Part shown: positions 42,192-50,240 of the stretch, in pieces
How the letters are laid out: the number at the start of each line of letters is the position of its first letter
How positions within the stretch are numbered: the stretch's first letter is position 1
Source: Agrococcus lahaulensis DSM 17612
Lineage (GTDB): Bacteria > Actinomycetota > Actinomycetes > Actinomycetales > Microbacteriaceae
Direction: 5' to 3'
Assembly: GCF_000425105.1 (NCBI RefSeq)
Contig: NZ_AULD01000005.1
Location: forward strand, 744,001 to 808,000
DNA length: 64,000 nt
Made by a program: the position numbers and the translations under genes
Notes under the pieces: generated by a model
The model's input: only the letters and a program-made list of their open reading frames with translations
What the model was told of the DNA's origin: nothing
The model's database searches: none

Positions 42192-44516
42192 GTGCACGCC
42201 CCGCAGAGCACCTACCGACTGCAGATCAGCGAGGAGTTCACGCTCTTCGACGCGGCCGCCCGGCTCGAGGCGCTCGCCGACCTCGGGGTCGACTGGGTCT
42301 ACCTCTCGCCGATCCTCGATGCGGAGCCCGGCTCGAACCACGGCTACGACGTCGTCTCGCACGCGCGCGTCGACGCGTCGCGCGGCGGGCCGGAGGGACT
42401 GGATGCGGTGGCGCAGGAGGCGCGCAGGCTCGGCATGGGCGTGCTCGTCGACATCGTGCCGAACCACATGGGCGTCGCGGTGCCCGAGCACAACGCGTGG
42501 TGGTGGCAGCTGCTGCGCGAGGGGCGCGAGAGCGCGATCGCGCCGTACTTCGACGTCGACTGGGACGCGGGCGGCGGCAAGCTGCTGCTGCCGATCGTCG
42601 GCGACGACGACTGGTCGGAGGACGGCACCGTCGGCCACCTCGCCATCGAGGACGGCGGCGAGGCGCTCAGGTACTGGGACACGCGGCTGCCGATCGCACC
42701 CGGCACCGGCGAGGGCACGCCGCACGAGGTGCTCGAGCGGCAGCACTACCGGCTCGGGCACTGGAAGCAGGGCGACGACCAGCTGAACTACCGGCGCTTC
42801 TTCGCGGTCTCGACGCTCGCCGCTGTGCGGGTCGAGCTGCCCGAGGTCTTCGACGCGACGCACGCCGAGATCGCGCGCTGGTTCGACGAGCGGCTCGTGC
42901 AGGGACTGCGCGTCGACCACCCGGACGGCTTGCGCGACCCTGCGGGCTATCTCGACGACCTCGACCGGCTCACGGGCGGCGCGTTCGTGCTCGTCGAGAA
43001 GATCCTCGAGCCGGGGGAGGAGCTGCCGCGCTGGGCGACCGCCGGCACGACCGGCTACGACACGCTCGGGCTCATCGACCGCGTGCTCACCGACCCCGCC
43101 GGGGCCGAGCCCCTCGACGCGCTCGACGCGCGGCTGCGCGGCGGCGAGCGCGTCGACTGGGCCGAGATGATCCACGGCACGAAGCGCGGCATCGCCGACG
43201 GCATCCTGCGCGCCGAGGTGCTGCGCCTCGAGCGCGAGGTACGTGCCGCGGATGCGTGGGGAGAGCGGGGTGCGCCGGCCGACGCGGCCGACGCGATCGC
43301 CGAGCTGCTCGCGTGCTTCCCCGTCTACCGCTCCTACCTGCCCGAGGGCCGCGACCACCTCGGCCGCGCAGCTGAGCTCGCGAAGCAGCACCGGCCCGAC
43401 CTCGAGGGCACGATCGACGCGCTGCTGCCGGTGCTCGGCAACCCCGAGCAGCCCGCCGCACTGCGCTTCCAGCAGACGAGCGGCATGGTGATGGCGAAGG
43501 GCGTCGAGGACACCGCGTTCTACCGCTACTCGCGGCTCACGAGCCTCAACGAGGTGGGCGGCGACCCCGCGGTGTTCTCCGTCGATGTCGAGGAGTTCCA
43601 CACCTCGATGGCGAAGCGCCAGCAGGAGTGGCCGCTCGCGATGAACACGCTCTCGACCCACGACACGAAGCGCGGCGAGGACGTGCGCGCGCGCATCACG
43701 ACGATCTCCGAGGTGCCGGGCGAGTGGGAGGCGCTGCTCGACCGGCTGCTGGTCTTCGCGCCCAACCAGGGGCGGCCCTTCGTCAACCTGCTGCTGCAGG
43801 CGGTCGTCGGCGCGTGGCCCGCGAGCGAGGAGCGGCTGCTCGCCTACATGGAGAAGGCCTCGCGCGAGGCCGACGACATCACGCACTGGACGGCGCCCGA
43901 CGAGGAGTTCGAGGGCCACCTCGCCGAGCTCGTGCGGCAGGTGCTGCAGGAGCCGGCGAGCCGCGACGTGGAGGCGTTCCTCGAGTCGACCGACGCCGGC
44001 TTCCGCGCCAACGTGCTGAGCGCGAAGCTGCTGAGCCTCACGATTCCCGGCTTCCCCGACGTCTACCAGGGCTCCGAGGCGCTCGAGCAGTCGCTCGTCG
44101 ACCCCGACAACCGCCGCCCGATCGACTGGGCACGGATGGATGCGCTGCGCGAGTCCGCGCGCTCGCCCCTGTCGGGAGGGTGGGACCTCGAGGTCGCGAA
44201 GACCCGGCTCGTGCGCGAGGCGCTGCGCCTGCGGCGCGACCACCCCGAGCGCTTCGCGGACTACGCGCCGATCCTGCCGCACGGCGAGGCGGCCGCCCAC
44301 GCGATCGCGTTCGACCGGGGCGGCGCGATCGCCGTCGCGACGCGCATGCCGATCGGGCTCGCCGCGCGCGGCGGCTGGGGCGACACCACGATCCAGCTGC
44401 CCGAGGGCCGGTGGCGCGAGCTGCTGACGACGAAGGAGCTCCGCGGCGGCGAGACGCCGCTCGCCGACCTCCTCTCGACCCTGCCGGTCGCCCTCCTCAC
44501 TCGAACCGACGACTGA
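42192..44516 (+). CDS. treY: Malto-oligosyltrehalose synthase
   Basis: 774 residues from GTG, with GAGGAGA upstream. TreY markers: STYRLQIS at the start, DIVPNHMGV, nucleophile region LRVDHPDGLRDPAGYL, VEKILEPGEELP with the acid Glu, QQTSGMVMAKGVEDTAFYRY (in blocks) and STHDTKRGEDVRAR. It turns the reducing end of a maltodextrin into a terminal trehalosyl unit by internal transglycosylation. It acts after GlgX and before TreZ. The two repeat arrays begin 6 nt after its stop. Confidence 0.95.
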   Translation: MHAPQSTYRLQISEEFTLFDAAARLEALADLGVDWVYLSPILDAEPGSNHGYDVVSHARVDASRGGPEGLDAVAQEARRLGMGVLVDIVPNHMGVAVPEHNAWWWQLLREGRESAIAPYFDVDWDAGGGKLLLPIVGDDDWSEDGTVGHLAIEDGGEALRYWDTRLPIAPGTGEGTPHEVLERQHYRLGHWKQGDDQLNYRRFFAVSTLAAVRVELPEVFDATHAEIARWFDERLVQGLRVDHPDGLRDPAGYLDDLDRLTGGAFVLVEKILEPGEELPRWATAGTTGYDTLGLIDRVLTDPAGAEPLDALDARLRGGERVDWAEMIHGTKRGIADGILRAEVLRLEREVRAADAWGERGAPADAADAIAELLACFPVYRSYLPEGRDHLGRAAELAKQHRPDLEGTIDALLPVLGNPEQPAALRFQQTSGMVMAKGVEDTAFYRYSRLTSLNEVGGDPAVFSVDVEEFHTSMAKRQQEWPLAMNTLSTHDTKRGEDVRARITTISEVPGEWEALLDRLLVFAPNQGRPFVNLLLQAVVGAWPASEERLLAYMEKASREADDITHWTAPDEEFEGHLAELVRQVLQEPASRDVEAFLESTDAGFRANVLSAKLLSLTIPGFPDVYQGSEALEQSLVDPDNRRPIDWARMDALRESARSPLSGGWDLEVAKTRLVREALRLRRDHPERFADYAPILPHGEAAAHAIAFDRGGAIAVATRMPIGLAARGGWGDTTIQLPEGRWRELLTTKELRGGETPLADLLSTLPVALLTRTDD

Positions 44517-44521
44517 CCCGG

Positions 44522-44619
44522 GCGGTCAGCTCCGCGCGAGCGGTCACTTCGGCGCCCGAGCGGTCATCTCGGCGCCTGAGGGGTCACTTCCGCGTCTGAG
44601 CGGTCAGCCGCGCGCACGA
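44522..44619 (+). repeat. Tandem array, five units of about 20 bp (GCGGTCA...)
   Basis: Units begin GCGGTCA or GGGGTCA at 44522, 44540, 44560, 44580 and 44600 and read approximately GCGGTCACTTCCGCGCCTGA. The first unit is 18 bp, the others 20 bp. The consensus is the reverse complement of the array at 44641-44772. Confidence 0.8.
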
Positions 44620-44640
44620 TCCCACCCGCGGCCCGGATCG

Positions 44641-44772
44641 ACCACTCACGCGCGGAAGCGACCGCTCACGGGCGGGGCTGACCGCTCACGGGCGGAAGTG
44701 ACCGTTCGTGGGCGGAAGTGACCGCTCACGGGCGGAAGTGACCGCTCACGGGCGGAAGTGACCGCTCACCCG
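44641..44772 (+). repeat. Tandem array, six and a half 20-bp units (ACCGCTCACGGGCGGAAGTG)
   Basis: Units begin at 44641, 44661, 44681, 44701, 44721 and 44741, with a partial unit at 44761. Units 3, 5 and 6 are identical; unit 4 reads ACCGTTCGTGGGCGGAAGTG; units 1 and 2 diverge. No spacer of changing sequence exists, so this is not CRISPR. It faces the array at 44522-44619 across about 22 bp. Confidence 0.9.
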
Positions 44773-45010
44773 CCGAGCCGGGCGCTCCGCGGCGGGGCAT
44801 GCTCTCGGCGCGTTCGCAGACGCCGTTACTAGACTGCTCGCGTCTCAGACGATCGAGCTCGCGACTCGGTTCGCGCCGACGGCGGTGCCGAGCCGGTCGC
44901 GTCGCCGCCGGAGGGGTCGGGCTGCTGGTGGGTGTGCTCGGCTCCTCCGCCGTCGGCGCGCCGCGAACGCGATGGGTGCGCTCGGCACAGCCGAGGCATA
45001 GCCTGCAGTC
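44773..45010. other. Non-coding stretch before the small membrane gene
   Basis: No supportable reading frame. TAGACT at 44830-44835 resembles a -10 box without a start codon at leaderless distance. TAGCCT at 44999-45004 precedes ATG 45011 by 6 nt and is the likely promoter of the next gene. Confidence 0.45.
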
Positions 45011-45640
45011 ATGCAGCGTGACGCGCCCTACCCCGACGACCAGCAGCCGCGATACGGGCAGGAGTCGCAGCCCGGGCAGCCGAGCCCGTACGGCTCGCCG
45101 GCCCCCTACGGCGAGCCGCGGCAGGGCCAGCCTCAGCAGGGCCAGCCCTATGCCGGCCAGCCCTACGGCGACCAGCCGGTGAGCTACGCCCCGTACGGCC
45201 AGGGGGCCCAGTACGGCCAGGGCGCGCAGCACGGGCAGCCCGCCTTCGGCCCCGCCGCCCCCATGCCCGCGGTGGTGAAGTGGGGCCTCGGCATCCAGTG
45301 GGCCGGGGTCGCGCTCGGCGTGATCGGCATCGGCATCGCCCTGCTCGGGCTGCTCGCGCTCGCCGGCACGGGCGACGCGGCGGCGTTCGGCGTCGTGGGC
45401 ATGCTCATCGCCGTGGCTGCCGTGCTCGTCGTGGCGCAGATCGTGGTGCTCCTGTTCGCGACGAAGGGCCGCAACTGGGCGCGCATCGTGCTCGCGGTGC
45501 TCGCCGCGATCGGCATCTTCACGTCGCTCGCCTCCGGCCAGGGCCTGAACTTCGGCTCGCTGATCTCGATCCTGAGCGTCGTGCTGCTCTTCCTGCCCGC
45601 GGCGAACGAGTGGTACCGCGCGCGCTCCGCGCAGCGCTAG
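45011..45640 (+). CDS. Small membrane protein with Gln/Pro/Gly/Tyr-rich N-terminus
   Basis: 209 residues. Residues 1-85 are a low-complexity tail with many QP, PYG and QGQ repeats (PYAGQPYGDQPVSYAPYGQG), probably disordered and cytoplasmic. Four hydrophobic segments follow (about 92-120, 125-155, 160-180, 183-200). No family recognised, although this layout is common among actinobacterial membrane proteins of unknown role. It sits between treY and treZ; a functional link with trehalose is not shown. Confidence 0.75.
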   Translation: MQRDAPYPDDQQPRYGQESQPGQPSPYGSPAPYGEPRQGQPQQGQPYAGQPYGDQPVSYAPYGQGAQYGQGAQHGQPAFGPAAPMPAVVKWGLGIQWAGVALGVIGIGIALLGLLALAGTGDAAAFGVVGMLIAVAAVLVVAQIVVLLFATKGRNWARIVLAVLAAIGIFTSLASGQGLNFGSLISILSVVLLFLPAANEWYRARSAQR

Positions 45641-45707
45641 CGGCCGACTCGGGCGGCTCCCAGGCAACCGGCAGGCTCGCGCCGCGCTGCCGCCCTAGCC
45701 TCGACTC

Positions 45708-47432
45708 ATGCTGCACGAGTACCGGGTCTGGGCGCCGAACGCCAAGCGGATGCGCGTCGTCGCCGACGACGAGTCCGTCGAGATGACGAGTGCCGAGGGC
45801 GGCTGGTGGCACGCGCTCGCGCCGGCGGGCGACTACGGCTTCCAGATCGACGACGACGACGCGGTGCGGCCCGACCCGCGGAGCATGCGCCAGCCCGGCG
45901 GCGTCCACGAGCGCTCCCGCGTGTGGGACGCATCCGCCCACGCCTGGCAGGACGCGGGCTGGACGGGCAAGCCGATCGCGGGCGGCGTGATCTACGAGCT
46001 GCACGTCGGCACGTTCACCCCCGAGGGCACGCTCGAGGCGGCCGCCGGCCGGCTCGACCACTTGCGCGACATCGGCGTCACCCACGTCGAGCTGCTGCCG
46101 ATGAACGCCTTCAACGGCACGCACAACTGGGGCTACGACGGCGTCGCCTGGTTCGCGGTGCACGAGGGCTACGGTGGCCCCGACGCCTACCAGCGCTTCG
46201 TCGACGCGGCGCACGCCGCGGGGCTCGCGGTCGTGCAGGACGTCGTCTACAACCACCTCGGCCCGTCGGGCAACTACCTGCCGCTCTACGGGCCCTACCT
46301 CTCGAGCGAGGGCCGCTCGACGTGGGGCGAGCACGTCAACCTCGCCGAGCCCGCCGTGCGCCGGTACATCCTCGACAACGTGCGCTTCTGGTTCGAGGAC
46401 ATGCACGTGGATGCGCTGCGGCTCGATGCCGTGCACGCGCTCCACGACGAGGGCCCCACGCACATCCTCGAGGAGATGGCGATCGAGACGGCGGCGCTCG
46501 CCGCGCACCTCGGCCGGCCGCTCGAGCTCATCGCCGAGAGCGACATGAACGACCCGAAGCTCATCACGCCGCGCGAGGGCGGTGGCTACGGCCTCGACGG
46601 GCAGTGGTCCGACGACTTCCACCACGGCGTGCACGTCGCGCTCACGGGCGAGACGGCGGGCTACTACGCCGACTTCGAGCCGCTCGCGGCGCTCGGCAAG
46701 GCGCTCGAGCGCGGCTTCTTCCACGACGGCACCTATTCGTCGTTCCGCGGTCGCGACCACGGGCATCCGATCGACGTCGAGCGCTCGCTGTCGTGGCGGC
46801 TCGTCGTGTCGGCGCAGAATCACGACCAGATCGGCAACCGCGCGCGCGGTGACCGCATCACCGAGGTGCTCGACGAGTCGCAGCTGCTGTGCGCCGCGCT
46901 GCTGCTCTATGCCGGCCCCTTCACGCCGATGCTCTTCATGGGCGAGGAGTGGGCGGCGTCGACGCCGTTCCAGTTCTTCACGTCGCACCCCGAGCCCGAG
47001 CTCGGCAAGGCGACCGCCGAGGGCCGGCTCGAGGAGTTCGAGCAGATGGGCTGGGACCCGGCCGTCGTGCCCGACCCGCAGGACCCCGCGACGTTCGAGC
47101 GCTCGAAGCTCGACTGGTCGGAGCCGGAGGGCGGGCGCCACGCGCGCGTGCTCGAGGGCTACCGGCAGCTCGCGCAGCTGCGTCGCGAGCTCGAGGCGCT
47201 CACCGACCCGCACTACTCGCGCAACCGCGTCGAGGTCGACGAGGAGCGGCGCGTGCTGCGCCTCGCGCGGCGAGCGGGCATGGCGGATGCGGTGGAGGTC
47301 GTCATCAACGTCGGTCGCGAGCCGCAGACGGTCGCGGTCGAGCGCAGCGAGCTGCGCTTCGCGACCCACCCCGACGTCGCGCTCGCGGGCGAGCTGACGC
47401 TCCCGCCCGGCTCGGGCGCGCTCCTCGCCTGA
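45708..47432 (+). CDS. treZ: Malto-oligosyltrehalose trehalohydrolase
   Basis: 574 residues from ATG, with TAGCCT 6 nt upstream. Starts with a short CBM48-like domain ([14 protein letters not shown]), then GH13 blocks [24 protein letters not shown] with the nucleophile, [10 protein letters not shown] with the acid Glu, and [16 protein letters not shown]. It frees trehalose from the trehalosyl end made by TreY. Its own leaderless-type promoter suggests it is not strictly dependent on read-through from treY. Confidence 0.95.
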   Translation: MLHEYRVWAPNAKRMRVVADDESVEMTSAEGGWWHALAPAGDYGFQIDDDDAVRPDPRSMRQPGGVHERSRVWDASAHAWQDAGWTGKPIAGGVIYELHVGTFTPEGTLEAAAGRLDHLRDIGVTHVELLPMNAFNGTHNWGYDGVAWFAVHEGYGGPDAYQRFVDAAHAAGLAVVQDVVYNHLGPSGNYLPLYGPYLSSEGRSTWGEHVNLAEPAVRRYILDNVRFWFEDMHVDALRLDAVHALHDEGPTHILEEMAIETAALAAHLGRPLELIAESDMNDPKLITPREGGGYGLDGQWSDDFHHGVHVALTGETAGYYADFEPLAALGKALERGFFHDGTYSSFRGRDHGHPIDVERSLSWRLVVSAQNHDQIGNRARGDRITEVLDESQLLCAALLLYAGPFTPMLFMGEEWAASTPFQFFTSHPEPELGKATAEGRLEEFEQMGWDPAVVPDPQDPATFERSKLDWSEPEGGRHARVLEGYRQLAQLRRELEALTDPHYSRNRVEVDEERRVLRLARRAGMADAVEVVINVGREPQTVAVERSELRFATHPDVALAGELTLPPGSGALLA

Positions 47433-47440
47433 CCCGCTCC

Positions 47441-47533
47441 GCCCCTCCGCCCGTTGGTCGAGTAGCCCGGCCGCGGGCCGCCCCTCCGCCCGTTGGTCGA
47501 GTAGCCCGGCCGCAGGCCGGGCGTATCGAGACC
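47441..47533 (+). repeat. Tandem duplicate of the dispersed GTCGAG hairpin repeat
   Basis: A 39-bp unit starting GCCCCTCCGCCCGTTGGTCG occurs at 47441-47479 and 47480-47518. The first lacks the right arm. The second is complete: TTGGTCGAGTA, inner stem GCCCGGCC-gca-GGCCGGGC, GTATCGAGACC, ending at about 47533, just before the TACCGT box of the next gene. Confidence 0.75.
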
Positions 47534-47549
47534 CGGCTACCGTTGACGC

Positions 47550-48566
47550 GTGACCCAGCTCGTCGGCGACCTCTCCTTCCCGCACGTCGGCTACCTCGAG
47601 TCGCGCCGCGGCCCGATCGTCGAGATCCGCCTCTCGAACCACCCGATGGGGCAGCGCCGCACCTACGTGCGCGTGCCCGAGGGCGCGGGCGAGATCCCCG
47701 CCGGCATCTACAGCACGGCGGTCAAGCGCATCGACGAGGTCGACGAGGGCGGCTGGTTCGCCGAGGTCGAGCTCGAGCGTGAGCGGCCCGACGGCACGGT
47801 GCGCGCCGACGCGACGCGCGACGACGAATGGCGCTCGGAGGAGCGCGGCCTCTACGTGTCGAGCACCATGGAGGACTTCCTCCCGCAAGAGCCGCCCCTC
47901 GAGCGGGAGGGCGAGCAGCCGATCAACCCCTACGGGCTCTGGGCGCTCGATCCGCAAGGCGAGGCATTCCTCGTCGACGCCGAGTTCGACGACGTCGGTG
48001 GGCTGGTGATCGAACCCGCGACCCGCTTCGGCAAGTCGCTCCATCCCTGGACGTACCGAGCAGCGCTGCCGGACGGGCTCGCGATCGACGAGACCGCGCT
48101 CGACGACATCGACGCGCTCGTCGAGGTGCAGGTCTACGACTTCGACGGGTCGGACGAGCGGGCGTACGAGGTGTGGCAGCTCGGCGCGCGGCGCGCGATC
48201 GAGCGGGCGGCGACGCAGCCGCTGCCCGACTTCGACCCGGGGGTCTGGATGCGGTGGCTCACTCCGCTGGACGGCGGGAGCCCGGTCGCCTTCGGCGGCT
48301 TCATGTTCCCCGGAGATCGCGTCATCGAGCTGCAGCCCGTCATGCCGGTCGAGCCGGAGTGGGCGGCCGGCCGCGTGCTGACCGTGCCGATGCCGCGCCC
48401 CGGCGTCGAGTTCGAGGCGGCGCGCGAGGTGACGGTGTACGGCAAGCCGTTCAAGGAGCTGCGCTCGTCGGCGCCGAAGATCCAGAAGCGCCCGCCGACG
48501 CCGCTCGGCCGGTTCGTGCTCGAGGCCGAGGGCTACATGCCGCCGGGCTGGAGCGCGCTCGGCTGA
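47550..48566 (+). CDS. Protein of unknown function
   Basis: 338 residues from GTG (TACCGT 6 nt upstream). It is soluble in appearance, acidic, rich in Asp, Glu, Trp and Pro, without signal peptide or membrane segment. The first 60 residues (GDLSFPHVGYLESRRGPIVE) and the regularly spaced hydrophobic strands suggest beta-rich folding. Nothing catalytic is recognised. Its last 34 nt overlap the 3-prime end of the convergent GlxA-type regulator gene. Confidence 0.7.
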   Translation: MTQLVGDLSFPHVGYLESRRGPIVEIRLSNHPMGQRRTYVRVPEGAGEIPAGIYSTAVKRIDEVDEGGWFAEVELERERPDGTVRADATRDDEWRSEERGLYVSSTMEDFLPQEPPLEREGEQPINPYGLWALDPQGEAFLVDAEFDDVGGLVIEPATRFGKSLHPWTYRAALPDGLAIDETALDDIDALVEVQVYDFDGSDERAYEVWQLGARRAIERAATQPLPDFDPGVWMRWLTPLDGGSPVAFGGFMFPGDRVIELQPVMPVEPEWAAGRVLTVPMPRPGVEFEAAREVTVYGKPFKELRSSAPKIQKRPPTPLGRFVLEAEGYMPPGWSALG

Positions 48567-49534
48567 GGCGCCGGCTCGGGTACGGCGAATCGCCGGCGGT
48601 AGGCCGAGGGCGAGACGCGCAGCTGCCGCGTGAAGTGGTGCCGGAGCAGCGCCGCCGTGCCGAACCCCGCCTGCTGCGCGACGGCGTCGAGCCCCAGGTC
48701 GGTCGCCTCGAGCAGGGCTTGCGCGCGCTGCACGCGCTGCGACGTGAGCCACGCCGCAGGCGTCGTGCCGAGCTCCTCGCGGAACCGGCGCGCGAACGTG
48801 CGCTCCGAGAGGTTCGCCCGCCGCGCGAGCGAGGCGACGGTGTGCTCCTCGTCGAGGTGCGCGACCATCCAGTCGATGAGCGGCGCGAGCGTCTCGGCGC
48901 GCTGCTCGGCGACCGGTCCGACGGCGAACTGCGATTGGCCGCCGTCGCGCAGCGGCGGCACGACCATCGAGCGGGCGATGACCGCGGCGGCCTGCGCGCC
49001 GTGCAGCTGGCGCACGACGTGCAGCGACGCGTCGATCGCCGCCGCGGTGCCGGCGCTCGTCGTGACGGGCCCGTCGTCGACCCACAGCGCGTCGCGCTCG
49101 AGCGCGATGTGCGGGAACTGCGCGGCGAGGTCGTCGATGTGCCGCCAGTGCGTCGTCGCGCGCCGGCCGTCGAGGATCCCGGCCTTCGCGGCGACGAACG
49201 CCCCGGAGCACAGCGCGAGCACGCGAGCGCCGCGGTCGACGGCGCGCTGGAGCACGCGCGAGACCGCGAGCGAGCACTCGCCGTCGTACTCGCACTGCGC
49301 ATAGGGGGTGACGATGAGCAGGTCGGCCTCGTCGGCGAAGTCGAGCCCGTGCTCCACCATCATCGGCAGGTTCAGGCCGCCCGAGACCCGCACGGGCCCG
49401 GGCGTCTGCGTGACGACCCGGAAGTCGTGCCGCGGCACGCCCCGATCCGAGCGGTCGTAGCCGAAGACCTCGCCGGCGACGGCGAGCTCGAACGCGCTGA
49501 GGTCGTCGTCGACGATGCAGGCCACCTTGAGCAT
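48533..49534 (-). CDS. GlxA/AdpA-type transcriptional regulator (DJ-1/PfpI + AraC)
   Basis: 333 residues. Residues about 1-180 are a DJ-1/PfpI-like (GATase1) domain with VLALCSGAFVAAKAGILDGRRAT (in blocks; the Cys is the nucleophile elbow) and THWRHIDDLAAQFP. The C-terminal AraC domain has two HTH motifs: TVASLARRANLSERTFARRFREE and LDAVAQQAGFGTAALLRHHFTR. Start ATG 49534 has GGAGGG upstream and is preferred over ATG 49573 because the TGGCAGGAT boxes would otherwise be coding. The family includes AdpA, and nearby boxes match the AdpA consensus, so autoregulation is likely. Confidence 0.88.
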   Translation of the reverse strand: MLKVACIVDDDLSAFELAVAGEVFGYDRSDRGVPRHDFRVVTQTPGPVRVSGGLNLPMMVEHGLDFADEADLLIVTPYAQCEYDGECSLAVSRVLQRAVDRGARVLALCSGAFVAAKAGILDGRRATTHWRHIDDLAAQFPHIALERDALWVDDGPVTTSAGTAAAIDASLHVVRQLHGAQAAAVIARSMVVPPLRDGGQSQFAVGPVAEQRAETLAPLIDWMVAHLDEEHTVASLARRANLSERTFARRFREELGTTPAAWLTSQRVQRAQALLEATDLGLDAVAQQAGFGTAALLRHHFTRQLRVSPSAYRRRFAVPEPAPQPSALQPGGM

Positions 49535-49552
49535 CGGAGCCCTCCGGACGAT

Positions 49553-49625
49553 TGGCAGGATGTTGTCGGACATTGACGATCCTGCCACTCGTGGCGGGAT
49601 CTTGGCAAGCGCAGACTTCCTGCCA
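49553..49625. promoter_or_regulatory. Cluster of four AdpA-like boxes (TGGCnGGAT)
   Basis: TGGCAGGATG at 49553-49562 (+), TGGCAGGATC at 49578-49587 (-), TGGCGGGATC at 49592-49601 (+) and TGGCAGGAAG near 49616-49625 (-). The first two form a 9-bp inverted repeat. TGGCGGGATC fits the published AdpA consensus TGGCSNGWWY fully, the others at all but one or two positions. Confidence 0.55.
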
Positions 49626-49909
49626 TGAACACCACCTGGCTCCTCATCCTCCTCGTCCTCGGCGCCGTCGCGATCGTCGGCACCGTCACCGCGCTGGTCC
49701 GCCAGCGCGCGCCCCGCGTCGCGACCGACGCCGAGCGCATCGCGCAGCTGCGGGACCGCTCGCTCGACCAGGACGCGCGCCGCCTCGCCGCGGCCGTCGA
49801 GGAGCAGTTCTCGCACCGGCTCGACGCGCCCGGGAACGGCCTCGCTCCGCAGATGGCCCAGCCGGTCATCGACGCGAGCATCTGGGGCGGCGCGGTGCCC
49901 GCCCGATGA
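49625..49909 (+). CDS. Small single-pass membrane protein
   Basis: 94 residues. One N-terminal helix (WLLILLVLGAVAIVGTVTAL) followed by a charged cytoplasmic-type region VRQRAPRVATDAERIAQLRD and a polar tail. It is divergent from the GlxA-type gene across the AdpA-like boxes, so it is a candidate target. The juxtamembrane motif recurs in the next gene. No family recognised. Confidence 0.65.
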   Translation: MNTTWLLILLVLGAVAIVGTVTALVRQRAPRVATDAERIAQLRDRSLDQDARRLAAAVEEQFSHRLDAPGNGLAPQMAQPVIDASIWGGAVPAR

Positions 49910-49934
49910 CGCCCGCGCATCCCGATCGCCGAAA

Positions 49935-49957
49935 GCCCGACGACTCGATCGTCGGGC
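49935..49957 (+). terminator. Hairpin GCCCGACGA-ctcga-TCGTCGGGC
   Basis: Perfect 9-bp stem with AAA before and CTT after, 25 nt after the stop of the small membrane gene. It would separate that gene from the next. Confidence 0.7.
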
Positions 49958-50013
49958 CTTCGCCCGCGAATCGACCCCTGGTGCTCCCGCCATCGCGGTC
50001 GCATCATCGACGC

Positions 50014-50193
50014 ATGGATGCGACCTGGGCCAGCAGCGTCGCCACGGACCCCACGTGGCTCGCCATCATCGCCGCGATCGGCGTCGTCGGATCGCTCGCG
50101 ACCGTCGTCGTGCTGCTGCGCCAGCAGGCGCCGCGCCGGAAGCCGGATCTCGAGCGCATCGCGCGCCGCCGCGAGCCGCGGCCCTCGCACTGA
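50014..50193 (+). CDS. Small single-pass membrane protein, relative of the preceding one
   Basis: 59 residues. One helix (WLAIIAAIGVVGSLATVVVLL) followed by RQQAPRRKPDLERIARRRE, which parallels RQRAPRVATDAERIAQLRD in the protein encoded at 49625. Too short for a family assignment; conserved layout suggests a tandem duplication. Confidence 0.55.
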   Translation: MDATWASSVATDPTWLAIIAAIGVVGSLATVVVLLRQQAPRRKPDLERIARRREPRPSH

Positions 50194-50240
50194 GGCGGCG
50201 AGCGCGCGGCGGCCCTGCAGCGGGGCCCCACAATGGAGCC

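Noticed and set aside
38796-44300. Open frame of more than 1,800 codons on the minus strand
   Set aside because: It is the antisense shadow of the ABC permease, glgX and treY genes; its Arg/Ala/Glu-rich translation is an artefact of GC-rich third positions.
44641-44772. CRISPR-like array
   Set aside because: The 20-bp units are directly adjacent with no unique spacers, and there are no cas genes.
44522-45010. Hidden small gene in the tre intergenic region
   Set aside because: No frame has a start with ribosome site or balanced amino-acid composition; the sequence is explained by the repeat arrays.
49535-49573. Upstream start of the GlxA-type regulator at 49573
   Set aside because: It would place AdpA-like boxes inside the gene, and ATG 49534 has the better ribosome site GGAGGG.
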